Of a DNA stretch of 56,074 bases, positions 1 to 13,900 are shown one piece after another (the stretch's first letter is position 1; each line of letters starts with the position of its first letter). The notes beneath the pieces were generated by a model. That model did not search any database, was not told the origin of the DNA, and saw only the letters and a list, made by a program, of their open reading frames with translations. Position numbers and translations under genes: made by a program. Origin of the DNA: Planctomycetales bacterium (lineage in GTDB: Bacteria; Planctomycetota; Planctomycetia; Pirellulales; Pirellulaceae). The stretch spans positions 1 to 56,074 of the forward strand of contig JAGQPF010000488.1 in NCBI GenBank assembly GCA_020426845.1. The letters are read 5' to 3'.

Positions 1-2
1 CC

Positions 3-194
3 CATGCTACGCGAAGCGCACGAAGTCACGGGCGAGGCGCCCATGCTACGCGAAGGGCACGAAGTCACGGGCGAGGCGCCCTACTACGCGAAGTGCGCGA
101 AGTCACGGGCGAGGCGCCCTGCTACGCGAAGTGCGCGAAGTCACGGGCGAGGCTCATGCTACGCGAAGTGCACGAAGTCACGGGCGAGGCGCCC
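3..194. repeat. 39-bp tandem repeat, about five copies
   Basis: The unit begins CATGCTACGCGAAG and ends GGGCGAGGCGCC. Copies start near 3, 42, 81, 120 and 156; one is shortened by three bases. The third and fourth copies drift most (CTACTACG, TGCTACG). It lies just downstream of the glycosyltransferase stop codon and probably continues outside the window. The unit reads through in several frames, which produces spurious small ORFs. No hairpin with a T-tract is present, so I do not call it a terminator. Confidence 0.9.
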
Positions 195-221
195 TGCTGC
201 GGACGTTCGTGGCGCCTGACC

Positions 222-1424
222 TCAGGCGGCCCGCGAAGAGGCCTGCATGTTGGAAACGCTGGCGCCGCCGTAGGCTGAGATGGTTTGCTGAGCGATGGCG
301 TCCCAGCTGTGGTGAGCGGCGATGTGCTCCGGGCCTCGGCGGGCCAGGTGCTGTCGCAAGCTGTCGTCGTGGAGCAATCGGTGGGCCTGCCGACGTATGC
401 TTTCGGCAGCGAATTCGCATTCGAGGATGGCGCCGGCCGTTGCAGCGTCTTTCATAAAGCAGCCTTTGCCCAGCAGGCATGGAGCGCCTGCGGCCATTGC
501 CTCGAGCACGGCCATCGCCATGCCCTCGGATTCCGACGGGTGACAGAACACGGTGGCGGCGGACAGGGCGTCGAACTTCTGTTGATCGTTGAGGAAGCCG
601 GTCCATGTCACGCGGTGGCTCCATGGCGCGAGGATCGCGTCGACTTGCGCGACGTAGTCCGGGAACTGTTCGCGACTGCCCACGAGCACGAGCCGCAGGT
701 CCGGGCGTTCGGCGGCGAGTTGGACAAACGCTTCGGCGAGCAAGTGCACGCCTTTGATCGAGAAGATGCGACCCATGAACAGCAAGACCGGCGCGTCACC
801 CAACTGGTAGCGTTCGCGAAATCGCTGCCCATCGGCTTGAATCGGCTTGCCCGCGAGACTCGTGCCGTTAGGGATGATTCGGGTATTGTCGAAGCCTAAC
901 AGCTTGACGGCCTCGCGCGACTCGTGCTCCGAGAGGCAGAACAAGCCTTGGTTGGCGCGCATGGCCGCCGCTTCGATGCAGCGCACGTAAGCGAGTCGTC
1001 GAAAGTAGCGATACCAACTTTGCTGGCCGTACGGGTTCAAGGCGCCGTGCAGGTGCGTGAACAGCGGCGGGCCCGACCGGCGCGCGGCTTCGGCCAAGTA
1101 TCGACTGAGCGGCGTCAGGGGGTTGTGCCCATGCAAGGCGTCAAACCCGGAAGCCACCTCGAGCAGGTGTTGGCGGAGCGTGGGTGAGTAGCCCCGAGCG
1201 CCTCGCGATCCGGCCGCGTGGAAATAGCGAATCGTCACCCCGTCGACAGGAGTGACAGTGCCCGCCGCGATGTCGGTGGGAACACGGCTGTTCATGGTCG
1301 TCGTGAGCACTTCGACGAGGTGGCCGGCCCGCGCCTGAGCGGCCGCCAGTTCGTGCGCCACCTTGGAGATGCCGCCTCGATATTCTCCGGGCACCAGACT
1401 GTGCACCACGTGCAGGATTTTCAC
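222..1424 (-). CDS. GT4-family glycosyltransferase
   Basis: Predicted retaining glycosyltransferase of the GT-B fold, 400 residues, likely acting on the cytoplasmic side in polysaccharide or glycoconjugate assembly; donor and acceptor cannot be read from the sequence. The N-terminus (KILHVVHSL, then GGISKVAHELA) is the usual acceptor-domain start with a Gly loop. The C-terminal donor domain has VLLFMGRIFSIKGVH and the EX7E-type segment ESEGMAMAVLEAMAAGAP. I start it at GTG 1424 because the open frame further upstream (to 1751) is only translated intergenic repeat giving RSLAHASGF-like peptides, and a GAGG lies about 6 nt before the GTG. Length fits the family. It stands alone and diverges from the giant gene at 1933. 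Confidence 0.88.
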   Translation of the reverse strand: MKILHVVHSLVPGEYRGGISKVAHELAAAQARAGHLVEVLTTTMNSRVPTDIAAGTVTPVDGVTIRYFHAAGSRGARGYSPTLRQHLLEVASGFDALHGHNPLTPLSRYLAEAARRSGPPLFTHLHGALNPYGQQSWYRYFRRLAYVRCIEAAAMRANQGLFCLSEHESREAVKLLGFDNTRIIPNGTSLAGKPIQADGQRFRERYQLGDAPVLLFMGRIFSIKGVHLLAEAFVQLAAERPDLRLVLVGSREQFPDYVAQVDAILAPWSHRVTWTGFLNDQQKFDALSAATVFCHPSESEGMAMAVLEAMAAGAPCLLGKGCFMKDAATAGAILECEFAAESIRRQAHRLLHDDSLRQHLARRGPEHIAAHHSWDAIAQQTISAYGGASVSNMQASSRAA

Positions 1425-1932
1425 GAATGCCTCGGAATTCTCGCGGAAGTTCTCGCTGGAAAGGAAACCCGACGCGTGAGCGAGGGATCGAATCGCCCAC
1501 CCCCAGAGCCACATGGCAAGGAAACCCGCAGCGTGAGCGAGGGATCGAATCGCCCAACCCCAGAGCCACATGGCAAGGAAACCCGACGCGTGAGCGAGGG
1601 ATCGAATCGCCCGACCCAAAGCAATTTGGAACGGTCGCACGCCACGGATGTCCTTCTCAGTTTTTGGGAAGTTAGGCAAGGCGAATCTGCGCACACCCCC
1701 CTTTGGCCAACAGGAGCGCCAAAATCCTTGACGCGGCTGGCAGATCGGCACATTCTCAATATTCGGCGCGATTGGGTTGACCGTCCCTTTGCCCCCTAAT
1801 TACCATATTTGCCTAGATTGACATTCTGTCGGTTAACCGCCCCCGGCAGCTCATTTGTTGGCGAAACCATCCCATTACTTGGGACACCGCAACGGGAAGT
1901 TGCCTGTCTCTCTCACAAGGATCTGCACCGTG
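1425..1932. other. Divergent intergenic region with repeat array A
   Basis: Separates the minus-strand glycosyltransferase from the plus-strand giant gene and so should hold both promoters. It contains a triple repeat array (1461-1612). A TTGACA at 1818-1823 has no convincing -10 partner at normal spacing, so I do not call a promoter. Open frames across it are translations of the repeat and are rejected. Confidence 0.7.
1461..1612 (+). repeat. Triple repeat array A (57-bp period)
   Basis: Three copies of a 38-bp block starting AAGGAAACCCG and ending GGGATCGAATCGCCC, at 1461, 1518 and 1575, each followed by nearly the same linker that includes CCCAGAGCCACATGGC. The middle copy has GCAGCG where the others have GACGCG. 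Each copy can fold as CCC-GA-CGC, loop GTGA, GCG-A-GGG. Orientation is that of the giant gene at 1933. Confidence 0.95.
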
Positions 1933-4900
1933 ATGTTCCCGTCTTTTGGAAACGAGTCGAAACGTGGCAAGAATCGGAAGCAACGGGAGCGCAACGCGCG
2001 GAACAAGGCGTTCAAACGTCAGTTGTCGCGCCGCATGGAGATGGAGACGCTCGAGGAGCGGATGGTGCTGACCTCTTACATGTTTATCGACTACGGCGAC
2101 AACTTCCCCGGCGGCACGTTGACGACAACTCAGGGCGAGTTTCGTGACGTGGCGGACTCGGCGGTCGACGGCGATAAGATTCTGGGGACGTCGTTGCCTG
2201 ACTCGTCGGGCTTCAACGCCGCCACACGGTTGGACGTAGTCGCTCAGACGTTCTCGGCGACCGATCGTTCACGGATGTTCGACGTGGTGAAGCGCGCTTA
2301 TGAAGCGCTGGACGTGACGGTGGTCGAACTGACGTCGACGCCGCAGGTGCTGGCGGACGGTCGTAGTGTGGCGGGCGCTACGAACATGGCGGATGTCATC
2401 AACACGTTGCGTGGCGGCAATGCGGCCTTCAAGGACGCGTATGTGTTTGTGGCGACGTTCATCGCGGATCCCATCGGCGCCAACACCCAAACGTACGGCC
2501 CGGGCGGTGGCGGCAACTCGCCGTCCAATACGCTCGGCGTGCTTTCGGACTTGACCACCGCGTCCAACGCGCACGACGACGTGGCGGTTGTCTACAGCGC
2601 GGGCGGGTTCTCGTTCAACACGATGAACAACATCTCGCACGAGGCCGGCCATCTGCTTGGCCTTCGCCACGGCATCACCGATGCGCTGACGGTTCCGGTC
2701 GACTCGGCGTCGATCAACCAGCTGCACCAAGCGGAGATCATGTCGTACCGCAACACGAACAACACCAGTTCGTCGACGTTCATGCGGTACCCGTCGATCC
2801 GGGGCGACGGCAACACCTCGGGCGGCAACCTGACCGACTACGACGACATCGCGCCGCGCGCCGGCCAGGTGACCAACTACGACCAGCTTGCCAACGACGC
2901 CACCATCGGCCCGAGGCCCGGCTACGACTTCATCTCGGGCACCGGCTTGCACGACATCATCACGCTGACCCCCAACGGCGGCAACATCGACGTGACGGTC
3001 GAGGCGTTCACGACCAACGCCTACACCACGTCGCTGAAGGTTCCCGGCCAGGTGGGCAACGTCTTCTCGTATTCGATTCCCGCGCTCAACACGATTTTGA
3101 TTCACGCCGGCGAGTCGGATGACCGGATCGTGATCAACGGCGACCTCGGCGTGAACGTCGAAATTGACGGCATGCTCGGCACCGATTCCTTGGTGATCAA
3201 CGGCATGGGCGCCCCGTTGGCCAGCTACACGCCCGACGCCACCTCGACGGTCGGTGTCGACATCGTGGGCGGCCTCTTGGTTGACAGCTACGGCGGCACG
3301 GTGACGGTCGGCGCGAGCACGATCACCTACAAGGACTTTGAGCCCACCAGCACGTTCACGATCGAGAACTTCGGGGACGTTGAGTATGTCACGCCCGGCA
3401 GCGGCGCCGACGAATTGACGGTCAGCGTGATCGCGGGTGTGCCGACTCTGACCGGCACCGTCGATGGCGGCATTCCGATCATGCCGTTTGCGATTCAGCA
3501 GACCGGCGGCGGCTTCATCGTCACGACGGGCGCGGGTGACGATCAATTGACCGTCGACTTCGGCGGTGGCAACCCGATTCCGGTCGGCGACTTGACGTTC
3601 AATGGCGGCGGCAACGCGGGTGACAACCTGGTCCTGGCCAATGGCGCCTTCGACACGGTTCGCCACTTCCTGGACAACTTCAGCGACGGCCGCGTCGAGG
3701 TCGATGGCGATCAAACCGACGATGGCGGCGCCGCCGAGTGGCGTGTGCACTACACCGGACTGGCGCCGGTGTTGGACAACCTAAACGTCGTCAACCGAGT
3801 GTTCGACTTTGGCGGCGGCAACGACACGGACGTGCGGCTCCGCGACAACGGCCTGGCGGACGGCCTCAGCGTCATCGAGGCGCCGGCCAATGCCGAGACG
3901 GTCACCTTCACCAATCCCACGGCCACGCTGACGGTGAACCTGGGCGGCGGGGATGACCGCATGCAACTGCGAGCGGTCGATCCGGCGTGGACCGCGTCGA
4001 TCGACATCTTCGGCGAAACGGGCGCGGACGTGCTGGACGTCGATTTCAGCGCCGGCAATCCGCTCGCCCAAGCTGCGGTGGTTTACAACGGCGGTGGCGA
4101 CGCGGGCGACGGCATGGAGCTGAACAACGGCACCTTTAATACGGTTCGCCACTTCTTCAACAACGACAACGACGGACGCACGGAGTTCGACAACGATACG
4201 ATTGACAACGGCGGCGCGCCCGAGACGCAAATCGCCTACGTGGGCCTCGCGCCGATCGCCGACAACCTCAACGTCGTCAACCGCGTCTTCACGTTCTCGC
4301 AGGCCTCCAACGCCATTGACTTGACCCGAGTCAGCGGTACGCTGACTCGCATCGAATCGCCCGTCAACGAGATGGTCGACTTCACCTCGCCCACGGGATC
4401 GCTGACGATCAATCTCGCCAACGGCGTCAACGGGCTGACTGTCAGCGATCTGGCTGACAACTACGACTCGCCCGTCAACACGATCAATGGCGGATCGCAA
4501 GCGGACACGGTCAGTTTCGGAGTCACGGATGGCGCTGTAATATTCGGTAACGGCAACCCGAATCCCTGGACGTTCAATGGTGGCGCGGGCAACGATGTGT
4601 TGAACCTGGCGATCGGGTTGGACTTGGACGTGCTCGGCGATGGGGTGACGTTCAACGGTGGCGCCGGCACGGACACGCTGAACGTGGACGACACCGCAGA
4701 TAACTTCTCTGAGACGTTCACGGTCACTGCGACCACGATCGATCGTACTAACTGGGCCGATGATTCGAATCCCGGCGTCACCTACGATGCCGCCGTGGAA
4801 GTCGTGAATCTGAACACAGGCGGCAACTCGATCTTTCCTGACGCGATCAACGTCCTGAGCACCAGCGCCACGGCGACGACAACCATCAACGCGGGCATCG

Positions 4901-7900
4901 GACCGGACGTCTTTAACATTGACGCCAGCAACCTGGGCGGCACGAACTTCTTCTACGGGAACTTTGTGGGCGACGCCGGGCCGGACCCCAACGAGCCCGG
5001 AGACGACGTTTTCAACGTCAACCTGACGAGCGTCGCGGGCATCACCGCGCCGTTGACATTGCACGGCCAGAATCAAGCGGCCAATGGCGGGCGGGACGAG
5101 GTCAATATCAACGACCAGGTCGCCGCGGCCCGCGTGCTGAACGTCAACTATCTCGACGGCGCCGGCCAGACGACCGTCACGGGACTCGGTTCCTTGTTGA
5201 CCGTGAACACGGCGGAGACGCTGGAGTTCAACGGCGACGGAGCGAACGACGACGTGGTCACCGTGATCGGCACGGCGACCGGCGACGATCTGCTCACGGT
5301 CGCGCCGATCAACGCCAGCCGCGCGCTGGTCTTCAATAACGCGCCGACGGACGCCAGTGGTCCCTTCAACGGTCCGCCGCAGGACTTTGCCACGCGGCTG
5401 CCCGGTGTCGCGGGCGGCAGCACCCGCCCCGACCTCGATCTGGAGGGCGTCGGCACGCTCAACGTCCAGGACGCCGGCGGGGCCGACGATCGGCTCTACA
5501 TCTATGGCCAGAGCGAGGCGGGGCTGAACGATGGCTTGGCCTTCAATCCGTTCGGGTTCGGCGCGGGGCAGATTCTGCCCGCCGTGGGCGCCGCCAACGA
5601 CGTGATTACGGTCAGCGACACCAACACCACCGTCGCAGGGTTGTTGCCGGTCAATTACAACAACACCGACTTCATTCGCACCAATCAGGCGTTGGATCCG
5701 GCGATCATCATTAACAGCGGCGCCGAGAGCAACCCGGTGACGCCGCCGGCCGACGCCGACGCGGATCTGATTCAGGTCAACCTCTCGCCGAACTATCGCT
5801 TTGCGATCAACGGCGGCGACCCCGATCCCGCGACGACGGGCGTCGTTCCGCCCTCGGGCGATGAGCTGCAGTTCCTTAGTTTCTTCAATGTTGTCAACGT
5901 ATTCAGCGACAAGGTGCCCGGGTCCGTCCCCAACGTCTCGTTCGCATTCCCTGGCTCGGGGCTGCAAGGCCTGACCTACAGCTCGATCGAGCAGATCGGC
6001 ACGATTTTCGCCAATCAGGTGAACGTGATCGGCGACAACGATGACCCCGCAGTGGACCAACGTGATCACTACGTCATTGTGGGGCAGGACACGGACGGGT
6101 TCCTGGGTGACGGTGGGCAAAACGAGTTCACTCTGTCGATTAACGACAGTCTGCCCATTCCGTTCGCCGGCGTGACGGACCTGAACACGCTGGGCGACGA
6201 CAGCGCACTGACGCCGAGCGCCGGGCCGAACGACATCGACACGCTCGAGATCACGCCCTACGCCGACGACACGCCTGCTGGCTGGGGCATCGACGTCTCG
6301 TTCAATGAAGGCAATCCGGTTGGCACCGATGGCGAACAGATCGACCTGCTGGTCTACCACACGGCGGCGTTCGGCGGCGAGGTGAGCGAGGACATCGTGA
6401 TTCGTCCCTCCGGTCCCGACAACGGCGAGTTGGTGGTGACCAATGGCAGCTTCGGCACGCCGATTGTCGACATCGACTATGTCGCCAACACGGACATCAT
6501 CATTGACGACAATGACGGGTTCCTGAACGACACCGACACGCTGACCCTGTTCGGCACGAACCCGGACACGCCGGCGGTCAGCGGCAACGACACGGTCGTG
6601 GCTGACTTCACGCTGGCCGGCGATGCGGCCAACCCGCTGATCACTGTCAGCGACGGCGGCACGCTGTTGTATCGCGTCCGCGACATCAACAACATCGACG
6701 CCTTGACCATCGATCTGCTCGGCGGCAACGACGGGATCACCGTGCGGGGCTCGCAAGGCGCCGCGATCAATCTGGACGCGCTGACCGTGCTGGGCGGCGC
6801 CGGCAACGACACATTGACCGTCGACAACACGAACGGGCTCAGCACGATGTCGGGCGGCATCACCTATGACGGCGGCACTGGCTCGGATCGCTTGATGCTG
6901 ACCGGCACGACCACGGTGACCACGTCCACCTACAACATCGGCCCGACGGCCGACGCCGGCTCGGTGGTTCACACGCTTGGCGCCAACACGCAGGTGGTCA
7001 ACTTCACGGGCCTCGAGCCGGTGATTGATCTGGTGCCCGCGGCGACGCTGGTGGTCAATGCGACCAACGCCGCCAACGCGATCACCTACAGCCAGAGCGA
7101 GCTGAATCCGGCTTGGGGCAAGGTGTCGGTGGACGGCTTTGAGCCGATTCACTTCGCCAACAAGACAACTCTGGTCATCAACGCCGCGGGCGGCAGCGAT
7201 GAAGTCAGCCTGGCCAACGCCACCACTCCGACGGGCTTGACGGGAATCACCGTCAACGGCGGCGCCCCGACCAGCGGCAGCGACACCGTGATTATCAGCG
7301 GCACCGCGGGCATCGACAACATCGCGATTGCCACGATGACGGACGACGGCGCGGTAATCACGGGAGCGGGCCCCGTCGCCATCACCGTCGACACCGCCGA
7401 GCATCTGAAGATCGATGGCCAAGGCAACAATGACAACCTGACCATTACCACGCCGGCTGGATTGGACATCATCGAGTACACCCCTGGAGGCGTTGCCGAA
7501 ACGGGCGCCGGACAGGTACGAATCCTTGCTCCCAATAACAACTCGTTGTTGCCCGTCGATTTCGAGGGCATTAGCTTCTTCGGCTCGCTCACCTTCGCGG
7601 ACGTGTCGGGCACCCGGGTAGACGATCTGTTTGTCAACGGCACAAGTGGCAACGACCGATTCGTAGTAACGGCTGCTGGACAGGTTGACGTCTTTGACAA
7701 TTTTGGGGCGGGCAACTTCCGGCAGTCCGTTGTGTTGCAAACACCCGGCGCGAATGCGCTGAAGTTGCGCGGCGGGGATGGGGACGACGAGTTTGTCGTG
7801 CCCGGCAATCACCCTTATCTTGGAATGAGCATCGAGGGCGGCAATCCGGATTCCGGCAGCGATGTGCTTCACTACACGGGCGGCGGTGGCGCCCTGTTGC

Positions 7901-10900
7901 TGGACCTCGCCGCGGGCAGCATCACCGAAGCTGCGGCGACGTTTTATTCAGGCATCGAGACGATCAATCTGGCCGCCGCGACGGCGAACCTCACGGTTCT
8001 GACCACGACCGGCGACGATGTCACCGTGGTGTCACCCACCGGCGCGAATGACGGAACGCTGCAGAATAACGATGCGTCGCCCGTCGTGAACTTCACCAAC
8101 GTGGGCACGCTGCAAGTCAACCAGTTGGCTGGCAGCGACATCCTGCAGGTCAACTACGACAATGCTGCGAACAACATCGCCGTCAACGTGCCGGCGACGA
8201 GCATCAGCGACGGTGTGAACGAGACGGTCACCTACGCCGGCAACACCGAGGCAATTCGCGTCAACAGCGGCGCCGGCTTCGACACCATCACCGCGACGCC
8301 GGGCAACATTCCGGTGTTTGTCGATGGTGGCGATCCGATCGGGCTGGGCGACACGCTGAGCTTGGTCGCCGCCCCCGGCGTGATGTTCACGCCCGGTCCC
8401 GAGAACGATGAGGGCGGATTCAGCTTCGCCGGTCCGAATCAACCGGTCAGCTTCGATCACATCGAGGCGGTCAATGTGAATCTGGCCGCCGCCGGCGGCA
8501 CGGCCGTCATCATGGGCACCGGCGCCGATGACGACATCACGGCGACCGGCATCGCGGCGAATATCGTCGACGTGCAGGTGAATGACGGCCCGATCGTCCG
8601 CTACACCAACGCGACCAACATCACGCTGCAAGGCAAGAACGGCGATGACGACATCACCGTCGACATCAACAACGCCACCGGCGTCACGTTTGCCGTGGAC
8701 GGCGGCCTGCCGACGGCCGGCAGCGATGACCTGCGTGTGACCGGCGCCGACGGCACCAACGACCAGCCGGTCTGGACGCCCAATGCGGCCGACGGCGGCA
8801 CGCTGACCTTCACCGGCCTGATGCCGGTGGTCGTGACCACCATCGAGAACCTGTTCTATGACGGCGAGTCGGACAACGAGACGCTGACGGTGACGGGCAG
8901 CGACGAGTTTTCGCATCACCCGGGCGTCGCGCGGGACGCGGGCCGCATGGATCTTACGGATGGCGTGGTGAGTAACACAGCGTTGCTCGGAATCAACTAC
9001 GAGAACCTCGGCACCACTGGCAGTGTTACGGCCAACGGCACCAGCGCTTTCGATTCGCTGCGGCTCTTCGGCACCGAAGGCGATGACTTCGTCGACGTCG
9101 GTTTCACGGCGGCAGACGCGATTCGGTTTGTCCTGGAGACGACGGTTGGCATTCACATTCCCGTGTTGTCTCAATCGGTCGAGGTTTATGTCGCGGACCT
9201 GCTGGGCGGCAACGACATTACCACGGCCAACGCCACGCTGCAGGCCAGCCAGTTGTTCCTGCTCTTTTCGGGCGAAGGCAATGACTCGGTGCGTTTCCGT
9301 GGCAACGACGCGGCGGTCGAGTCGGTCGTGATTCGACCCGCGCCCGGTTTTACGGCGGAGCGCCAGCAGGTCACCGGCCTGTCGCCCACCCCACTGTTTA
9401 TGGATGGCGCCGAGACCGTCAGCTTCCTTGGCGGCAACGCAGCGGACACGTTGACGGTCGAATTGGGCCTGGGCGACAACACGGCGGTGGTCGACCGAAG
9501 CACCGGCTTCGACCGCGTCACGACCGATGTGCTGCCCGAGATTCTGTTCAGCGCCTTCAACAGCTTCGTGGTTGATGCCGCCGACGCCGCCGACGGCAGC
9601 GACGTGGTGACGTTCAAGACCTGGTTCCTGGCCGGCGCCGTGAACACGAACTACTCCGTGCAGGCCAATGGCACCGACACGCTGGTGGTTGAGGGCTCCA
9701 ATGGGGCCGTCGGCGACCGCTTCACGGTCACCAACCCCGCCGGCAACGTGGTGGTCAACGACGGCCGCGGCACGAACGTGCGGCTGACGGCGACGGGCCT
9801 CGGGCACCTGCAGGTCAACACGCTGGGCGGCGACGACCAGTTGATTGTTGACGCCGGCAACGCCGATGTGATCGCCGCGCCGATCACCTACAACGGCGGC
9901 GACGGCAGCGACGAGCTGACCGTGCTGGGCACCCCGGCCACCCAAGTGGATGAGGTGATCTATACGCCCGGCCAGGCGGTGACCGATGGCCGCCTGCTGT
10001 ACGAGAACGCGGCCATCGGCCCAGTGATGTCGATCGACTTTATCGGACTCGAGCCAGTCAACGACTTCCTGGTTGCCGCGAACCTGACGGTCAACGGCAC
10101 GAACGAAGAGAATGACATCACCTACACGCAGGGCCCGGCGGCAACTGTCGGCCGCGTGACGGTCGATGGCTTCGAGCTGATCAACTTCAACAACAAGACG
10201 AATCTGACCCTCAACGGCAACAACGGCGGCGACTCGATCGTCCTGAACAACGCCAGCTTGCCGATCGGCCTGCAGACCGTCACGGTCAACGCCGGCGAGG
10301 GCGACGATGCGGTCGACGTGATCGCGTTGCCCGATGCCACGGTCACCACGTTCGTTTCCGCGACGCTCAACGGTGACGCCGGCGACGATCATCTGGACGG
10401 CAGCGATTTGACCGTCAACACGCCGTTGACGATCAACGGTGGTCAGGGCGCGGACACGCTGATCGGCGGCCGCGGCAATGACACCCTCAACGGCGGCATC
10501 GGCGACGACTTGATGATCGGCGGCGACTCGGCGATCACCACGGACATCGGCGACAATACCTACGATGGCGGCGTCGGCTACGACACGATCGGCATTCTCG
10601 GCACCTCCGCCGCGGACACCATCGACGTCAACCAGCTGACCGCTGGCACGCTGACCGCGATCATCAATGGCGACACGGCCAACGAGACGTTCAGCGACAC
10701 CGAGGCGGCTCGGATCGACGGCGAGCTGAGCAGCGACACGGTGCGTCTGACGATTGCGGACGCCCTGTACGCCAACGCTGCCGTGCCGTCCCTCAACGTG
10801 CTGGCTTACACGGTGGTGGGCGATGCCAACGGCACCAGCGACCGCTTGATCGTGGTCGACGACGGACTGGGCGACACGATTATTCATCGTCAATCGCGTG

Positions 10901-13900
10901 TCGACGACTTCGGCACCATCGAGATCGCGCCGGCCCATCCGAACGGACCCGCGGCGCCGATCACCTACGAGGGTGTCGAGCGGATCGACATCACGCCGGT
11001 CAACAACATCACCGGCCAAACCGGCGCCGACGGCCTTGGCCGACTGTTCGTATTCAAGGCGGATCCGCTGGAGGCGAACGACCAACTGTTCAACGCCACG
11101 TTCCTCGGAGCCGGCGCCACGATCAACGTCGACCCGACGATCGATCCGGGCCCGGGCGCCTTGGGCGGGCCGTCCGACCAGGACTGGTATCGCTTCGTCG
11201 CTCAGAAAACGGGCACGCTGGACGTGCAGGTCTACTTCACGTCGCAGGGCACGTTGGCCAACGGCCGCACCGGGCTGCCGGGCAACGGCAACCTGGATCT
11301 GCTAGCGTTCGACGCGGCGGGCAACCTGATCGCGGGCAACGGCAACTTCGGCAACATCGAGAACGCGGCCACGGACACCGACGAGCGAATTCGCATCCCG
11401 GTGGTCGCCGGACAGACGTACTATGTGCAGGTCGCGGCTGCCGCGGCGAATCCCAACGCGATCAACATCTACAACCTGACCGCAATCAACGAGGCGCCTC
11501 CGGTTCCGTACGATATCGAGCTGAACGACATCGTGCAGACCGGCACGATCACCGTGAACGCGGCCAACACCACGACCTTCAGCGCCACGCTGGCGCCGGT
11601 CAACCCGGTGTTGGGAGCGCCGACGGTCGCCAATGATTACATCGGCAAGACGGTCGAGTTCACCAGCGGCGCCAACGTCGGTCGCCGAGCGGTGATCGCG
11701 AACTTCGCCGCCGGCGTCTTCACGCTCAACGCAGTCGGCAATCTGCTGACGGCCGCGCCGCTGGCGGGCGACACGTTTATCGTCGAGACGAACGACACTG
11801 GTCGCTCGCAGCTGGATAACGTGACTCGGGACAACACGCCGATCATCACCTTCCGCTTGGACGACGACATCTTGCTGCGGGATCTGCCCGGTGACTTTGT
11901 GCCCGGCAACCCGCCTGATGAGACGATTGCGATTCCGTTCAATCCCACACAGGTCTCGGTCTTGCCGGCGGCCGCCGTCGCGAACGCGGGATACCGTGTG
12001 CCGGTGTTCATCGAGGGCGCCCCGCAACAGCCGGGAACGGCGCCACAAACTCCAGTCGGCTACGCTCGGCAGTTGGCCGGCACTCCCGGGGTCTACATCT
12101 TCGACTTCGGCGTGGACGCGATCCCCGGCGGCGCCGCTTTGCCGCTGACAGACGGCAGTCACTTCATCTCGGCGAAGGTGGAGATCATCGATCCTTCGCT
12201 GGATGTTCCTACTGCCAACGATACCGCCTTCGGCGACCGTAGCGTCTCGCTGGAGATCGTGGTCGACACCCAGGCTCCGCCTGCCTACTTCGGCGATCCC
12301 GACATCGTGGGCGACGGCTTGCATCCCGACAGCGACACTGGCGTGGGCCAGTTCCCCGCGACGTTGTCCGACAATGCGACGAGCGATACGACGCCGACCT
12401 TCTTCGGTCGCGCCGAAGCCGACTCGGTCGTGCGGGCTTACATCGACGTGAACAACGACAATGTGCTGAACGCTGGGGACATCCTCATCGGACAGACGGT
12501 CGCCACGCCGATCGACGGCACCAACCAGCATCCGTTCGGCGAGTGGCAGTTGACCTCGACGGTCAACATGAACGACCCGCGCGTGCTGGCGGCGATGGGC
12601 GGCATTCCGATCGACGGATTGCGGAACATCCTGATCACCGCCGAGGACGTGGCGGGCAACGAGACTCCGGCCAACCAGGCGATCTCGCTGCAGATCTTCA
12701 TCGACACGCAGGGTCCACGAGTGTTTGATCCCGCGGGCGTCGAGGGCGCGGTCTACTATCCGGTTGACCCGACCTACGACGTGTTCGATCCGAAGCCGTC
12801 CGAGGACGGCCCGACTCCGGTGGTCGACGAGATTCGCGTCAACATCGAGGACCTGCCGGTTCGCGCCGCGGGCTTCCTATACGCGGCGATTCAGGCCGGC
12901 CCGAACGCTCCGGTGCCCGCGATTCCGGGCGCTCCGAACGCCTTGTTGCTGCCGCCCGGATCGGTTGACCTGATCGGCGACTACAACGGCAACATTCCGA
13001 TCGAGGACGTCTCGTTTGTCTCGGACGTGCCGATTGTGGCTGGCGCCGTGGCGACCGGCGAGATCGTGATTCGCTTTGTCGAGCCGATTCCGGACGACCG
13101 CTTCACGCTGACCATCCACGACATCCTGACGGATCCCGTCGGCAACGCGCTGGACGGCGAGATGAACACGGACGAGCCGCCGACCGGCGACCCGTCGCTG
13201 AATCCGCCGAACACCGACTACGCGTTCCCGAGCGGGGACGGCGTGCCGGGCGGCGACTTTGTCGCGCGGTTCACTGTGGACACTCGGCCGGAGATCGGCA
13301 CCTGGGCGGCCGGCAACATTTGGGTCGACACCAATGCCAACGGCTTCTGGGATCCGGACAACGCGGACTTCGTGAACCGCGACATCGCCTACGCGATGGG
13401 CTTCACGACCGACGACATCTTCGCCGGCAACTTCTTCGACGTCGCCTCAGGCCTAGCCGACGGCTTCGACAAGATCGCGGCATACGGCTGGGTCAACGGC
13501 CAGTTCCGCTTCCTGATCGACACCGACAACGACGGCGTGTTGGATGTGGATGCCAACAACACCGCGAACATCAACGGCTACCCGGTTTCCGGCGACTTCA
13601 ATCCCGCCTTGCCGGGCGATGAGGTCGCGGTCTTTGCGCCGCTGACGCGGACTTGGCACTTGGATCTCAACGGCGACTTCACCACCGAGACGGCGCTGCC
13701 AGGCACGCAGATGGTCGGTTATCCGATCACCGGTGACTTCGACGGCGACGGCCTGGTCGACTTGGGCACCTGGAGCGACGACACGTTCCGGCTAGACCTG
13801 TCGACCATCGGCGGCATCAGTGGCGTGGTCGATCGCGAGTTCCACTTCGGCTTCATCGGGGTGGGCGACCGGCCCGTGGCGGCGGACTTCAACATGGACG

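Noticed and set aside
1425..1751. N-terminal extension of the glycosyltransferase
   Set aside because: It is translated repeat array A.
1818..1850. TTGACA promoter for the giant gene
   Set aside because: No -10 element at 16-18 nt spacing.
2269..3750. 493-codon minus-strand open frame
   Set aside because: Lies opposite the metzincin region and has no family-like features.
3781..7872. 1,363-codon minus-strand open frame inside the giant gene
   Set aside because: Composition is Arg/Val/Asp/His-rich with no domain or hydrophobic pattern; it is the shadow of a GC-rich Asp/Gly/Asn-repeat coding strand.
8032..11085. 1,017-codon minus-strand open frame
   Set aside because: Same antisense shadow; the plus strand has recognisable RTX and PPC sequences.
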